Assembly: GCF_000599885.1 (NCBI RefSeq)
Contig: NZ_JFGT01000002.1
Coordinates: 310,001-374,000, forward strand
Direction: 5' to 3'
Source: Pantoea sp. IMH
GTDB taxonomy: Bacteria; Pseudomonadota; Gammaproteobacteria; Enterobacterales; Enterobacteriaceae
DNA length: 64,000 nt
Shown here: in pieces, positions 62,783 through 64,000 of the stretch
Position numbering within the stretch: position 1 is the first letter of the stretch
Layout of the letters: each line of letters starts with the position of its first letter
Translations under genes and position numbers: made by a program
Notes under the pieces: generated by a model
Database searches by the model: none
Told to the model about the DNA's origin: nothing
What the model saw: only the letters and a program-made list of their open reading frames with translations

Positions 62783-63556
62783 TCACTTCAGAGAGCCTTT
62801 CAGGAACTGCTGCAGGCGCGGGCTTTTGGGATTGCCGAACAGCTCAGCGGGCGGCCCCTGCTCTTCAATTTTTCCCTGATGCAGGAAAATCACGTGGCTG
62901 GAAACGTGGCGCGCAAACTCCATCTCGTGCGTCACCACCACCATGGTTTTCCCCTCTTCGGCCAGCTTCTGCATAATGCGTAGCACCTCGCCCACCAGTT
63001 CGGGATCGAGCGCTGAAGTAGGCTCATCGAACAGCAGCACCTCAGGCTCCATCGCCAGCGCACGGGCGATGGAGACGCGCTGCTGCTGCCCGCCTGAAAG
63101 GTTCACCGGATATTTTCCCCGGGCGCGCTCATCAATCCCGACTTTGTCCAGATAGCGTACCGCACGTTCGCGCGCCTCGCTTTTGCTCAGCCCCAGCACC
63201 TGCATCGGCGCTTCCATCACGTTTTGCAGCACCGTCATATGACTCCAGAGATTGAAGTGCTGGAAGACCATGGTCAGGCTGGTACGCAAAACGCGAAGCT
63301 GCTCCTTATCCGCCACCTTCAGCTGGCCGTCATTGTCACGCACCAGCTGGATAGTGTGATTGTTGACCGAAATCGCGCCCTCGCTGGGCTTTTCCAGAAA
63401 ATTAATGCAGCGCAGAAAGGTGCTTTTCCCCGAGCCGGACGAGCCGATAATGCTGATCACGTCGCCAGCCGCTGCCCGAAGCGAGACGCCCTTAAGTACT
63501 TCATGTTCACCGTAACGTTTATGCAGTTCGGTGACGCTTAATTTAATTTCGTCCAT
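62783..63556 (-). CDS. hisP: Histidine ABC transporter ATP-binding protein
   Basis: ATPase of the histidine/lysine-arginine-ornithine permease HisQMP2. The 257 residues have Walker A GSSGSGKS (Lys44), a Q-loop ([14 protein letters not shown]), the ABC signature [17 protein letters not shown], Walker [13 protein letters not shown] and the switch His in [20 protein letters not shown]. The C-terminus [13 protein letters not shown] is identical in style to E. coli. It starts 5 bp after hisM in the usual hisQMP order. Confidence 0.98.
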   Translation of the reverse strand: MDEIKLSVTELHKRYGEHEVLKGVSLRAAAGDVISIIGSSGSGKSTFLRCINFLEKPSEGAISVNNHTIQLVRDNDGQLKVADKEQLRVLRTSLTMVFQHFNLWSHMTVLQNVMEAPMQVLGLSKSEARERAVRYLDKVGIDERARGKYPVNLSGGQQQRVSIARALAMEPEVLLFDEPTSALDPELVGEVLRIMQKLAEEGKTMVVVTHEMEFARHVSSHVIFLHQGKIEEQGPPAELFGNPKSPRLQQFLKGSLK

Positions 63557-63561
63557 AGTTT

Positions 63562-64000
63562 TCAGTGAGTCCCGGGTTTAACGTGCGCCAGCCAGCGTTT
63601 TTCCGCCAGGCGAAACAGACTGATCAGCACATACGAGATAATCAGATAAAGCACTGCAGCAAGGCTGAAGGCGATAAAAGGTTGGTAGGTGGCGGAGTTA
63701 ATATCGCGCGCCACTTTCAGTAAATCCGGCACCGTGGCGGTGAAGGCCAGCGCCGTGGAGTGCAGCATCAGGATCACTTCGTTACTGTAAGCGGGCAGCG
63801 CCGTGCGCAGCGCCGACGGCAGAATAATGCAGCGATAGAGCTTGAACGTGGAGAAGCCGTAAGCCCGCGCCGCCTCAATCTCACCGTGTGGCACGCTGCG
63901 GATAGCGCCAGCAAAAATCTCGGTCGTGTAGGCACAGGTATTGAGCGTCAGCGCAAGCAGCGTACAGTTCAGGCCACTGCGGAAAAAGGCGTTAAGCAGG
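63562..64000 (-). CDS. hisM: Histidine ABC transporter permease (3' part)
   Basis: Membrane subunit of the histidine permease. Only the last 145 codons are in the window, about residues 94-238 of the E. coli protein; the start lies beyond base 64000. Visible are the EAA loop that contacts HisP ([20 protein letters not shown], then [14 protein letters not shown]) and the last membrane helices ([20 protein letters not shown]). The match to HisM is near-identical. Confidence 0.97.
   Translation of the reverse strand, partial: LLNAFFRSGLNCTLLALTLNTCAYTTEIFAGAIRSVPHGEIEAARAYGFSTFKLYRCIILPSALRTALPAYSNEVILMLHSTALAFTATVPDLLKVARDINSATYQPFIAFSLAAVLYLIISYVLISLFRLAEKRWLAHVKPGTH

Overview
The window is a chromosomal segment of an Enterobacterales bacterium. 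Protein sequences and gene order follow the E. coli rcsB-to-hisM region very closely: rcsB, rcsC, gyrA, ubiG, nrdAB-yfaE, yfaY, men, elaB, elaA, nuo, lrhA, alaA, yfbRSTUV, ackA-pta, yfcD, yfcF, yfcH, hisP, hisM. Several loci present in E. coli are absent (ato genes, yfaL, yfcC/E/G, folX), opgD sits between elaB and elaA, and a D-arabinitol (dal) cluster lies before hisP. I infer an Erwiniaceae member, Pantoea- or Erwinia-like, but the window alone does not prove the genus.

Layout. 1-3.4 kb: the end of rcsB and convergent rcsC (Rcs envelope-stress phosphorelay). 3.6-5.0 kb: an AT-richer accessory islet holding a decayed Hcp-toxin fusion of a type VI secretion system and an intact secreted protein, probably its immunity partner. 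5.2-13.1 kb: gyrA, ubiG and the class Ia ribonucleotide reductase operon nrdAB-yfaE. 13.2-21.5 kb: yfaY and the menaquinone operon menFDHBCE. 21.7-26.1 kb: a mosaic of elaB, opgD, a two-gene operon of small proteins (unknown protein plus YdcY homologue), elaA and a pentapeptide-repeat protein. 26.1-41.5 kb: the 13-gene nuo operon for respiratory complex I. 42-49.8 kb: lrhA, alaA and yfbR-yfbV. 50-53.5 kb: ackA-pta. 53.8-57.4 kb: an unnamed membrane protein, yfcD, yfcF and yfcH. 57.4-62.8 kb: dalT-dalK-dalD and divergent dalR. 62.8-64 kb: hisP and partial hisM of the histidine permease.

The core genes link dNTP supply, quinone synthesis (menaquinone; ubiG for ubiquinone), the NADH:quinone oxidoreductase that uses those quinones, and acetate overflow (Pta-AckA).

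Two observations stand out. First, the small operon at 24.4-24.9 kb is preceded by three exact GTCA-N3-TGAC sites and a well-spaced sigma-54 -24/-12 promoter, the architecture of a NorR-controlled nitric-oxide promoter, but here driving small proteins of unknown function. Second, between rcsC and gyrA an Hcp gene fused to a Tlde1-like (DUF2778) L,D-transpeptidase toxin domain is broken by frame changes, while the downstream secreted gene, joined to it by an ATGA overlap, is intact. No tRNA, rRNA, CRISPR array or complete insertion sequence was seen.
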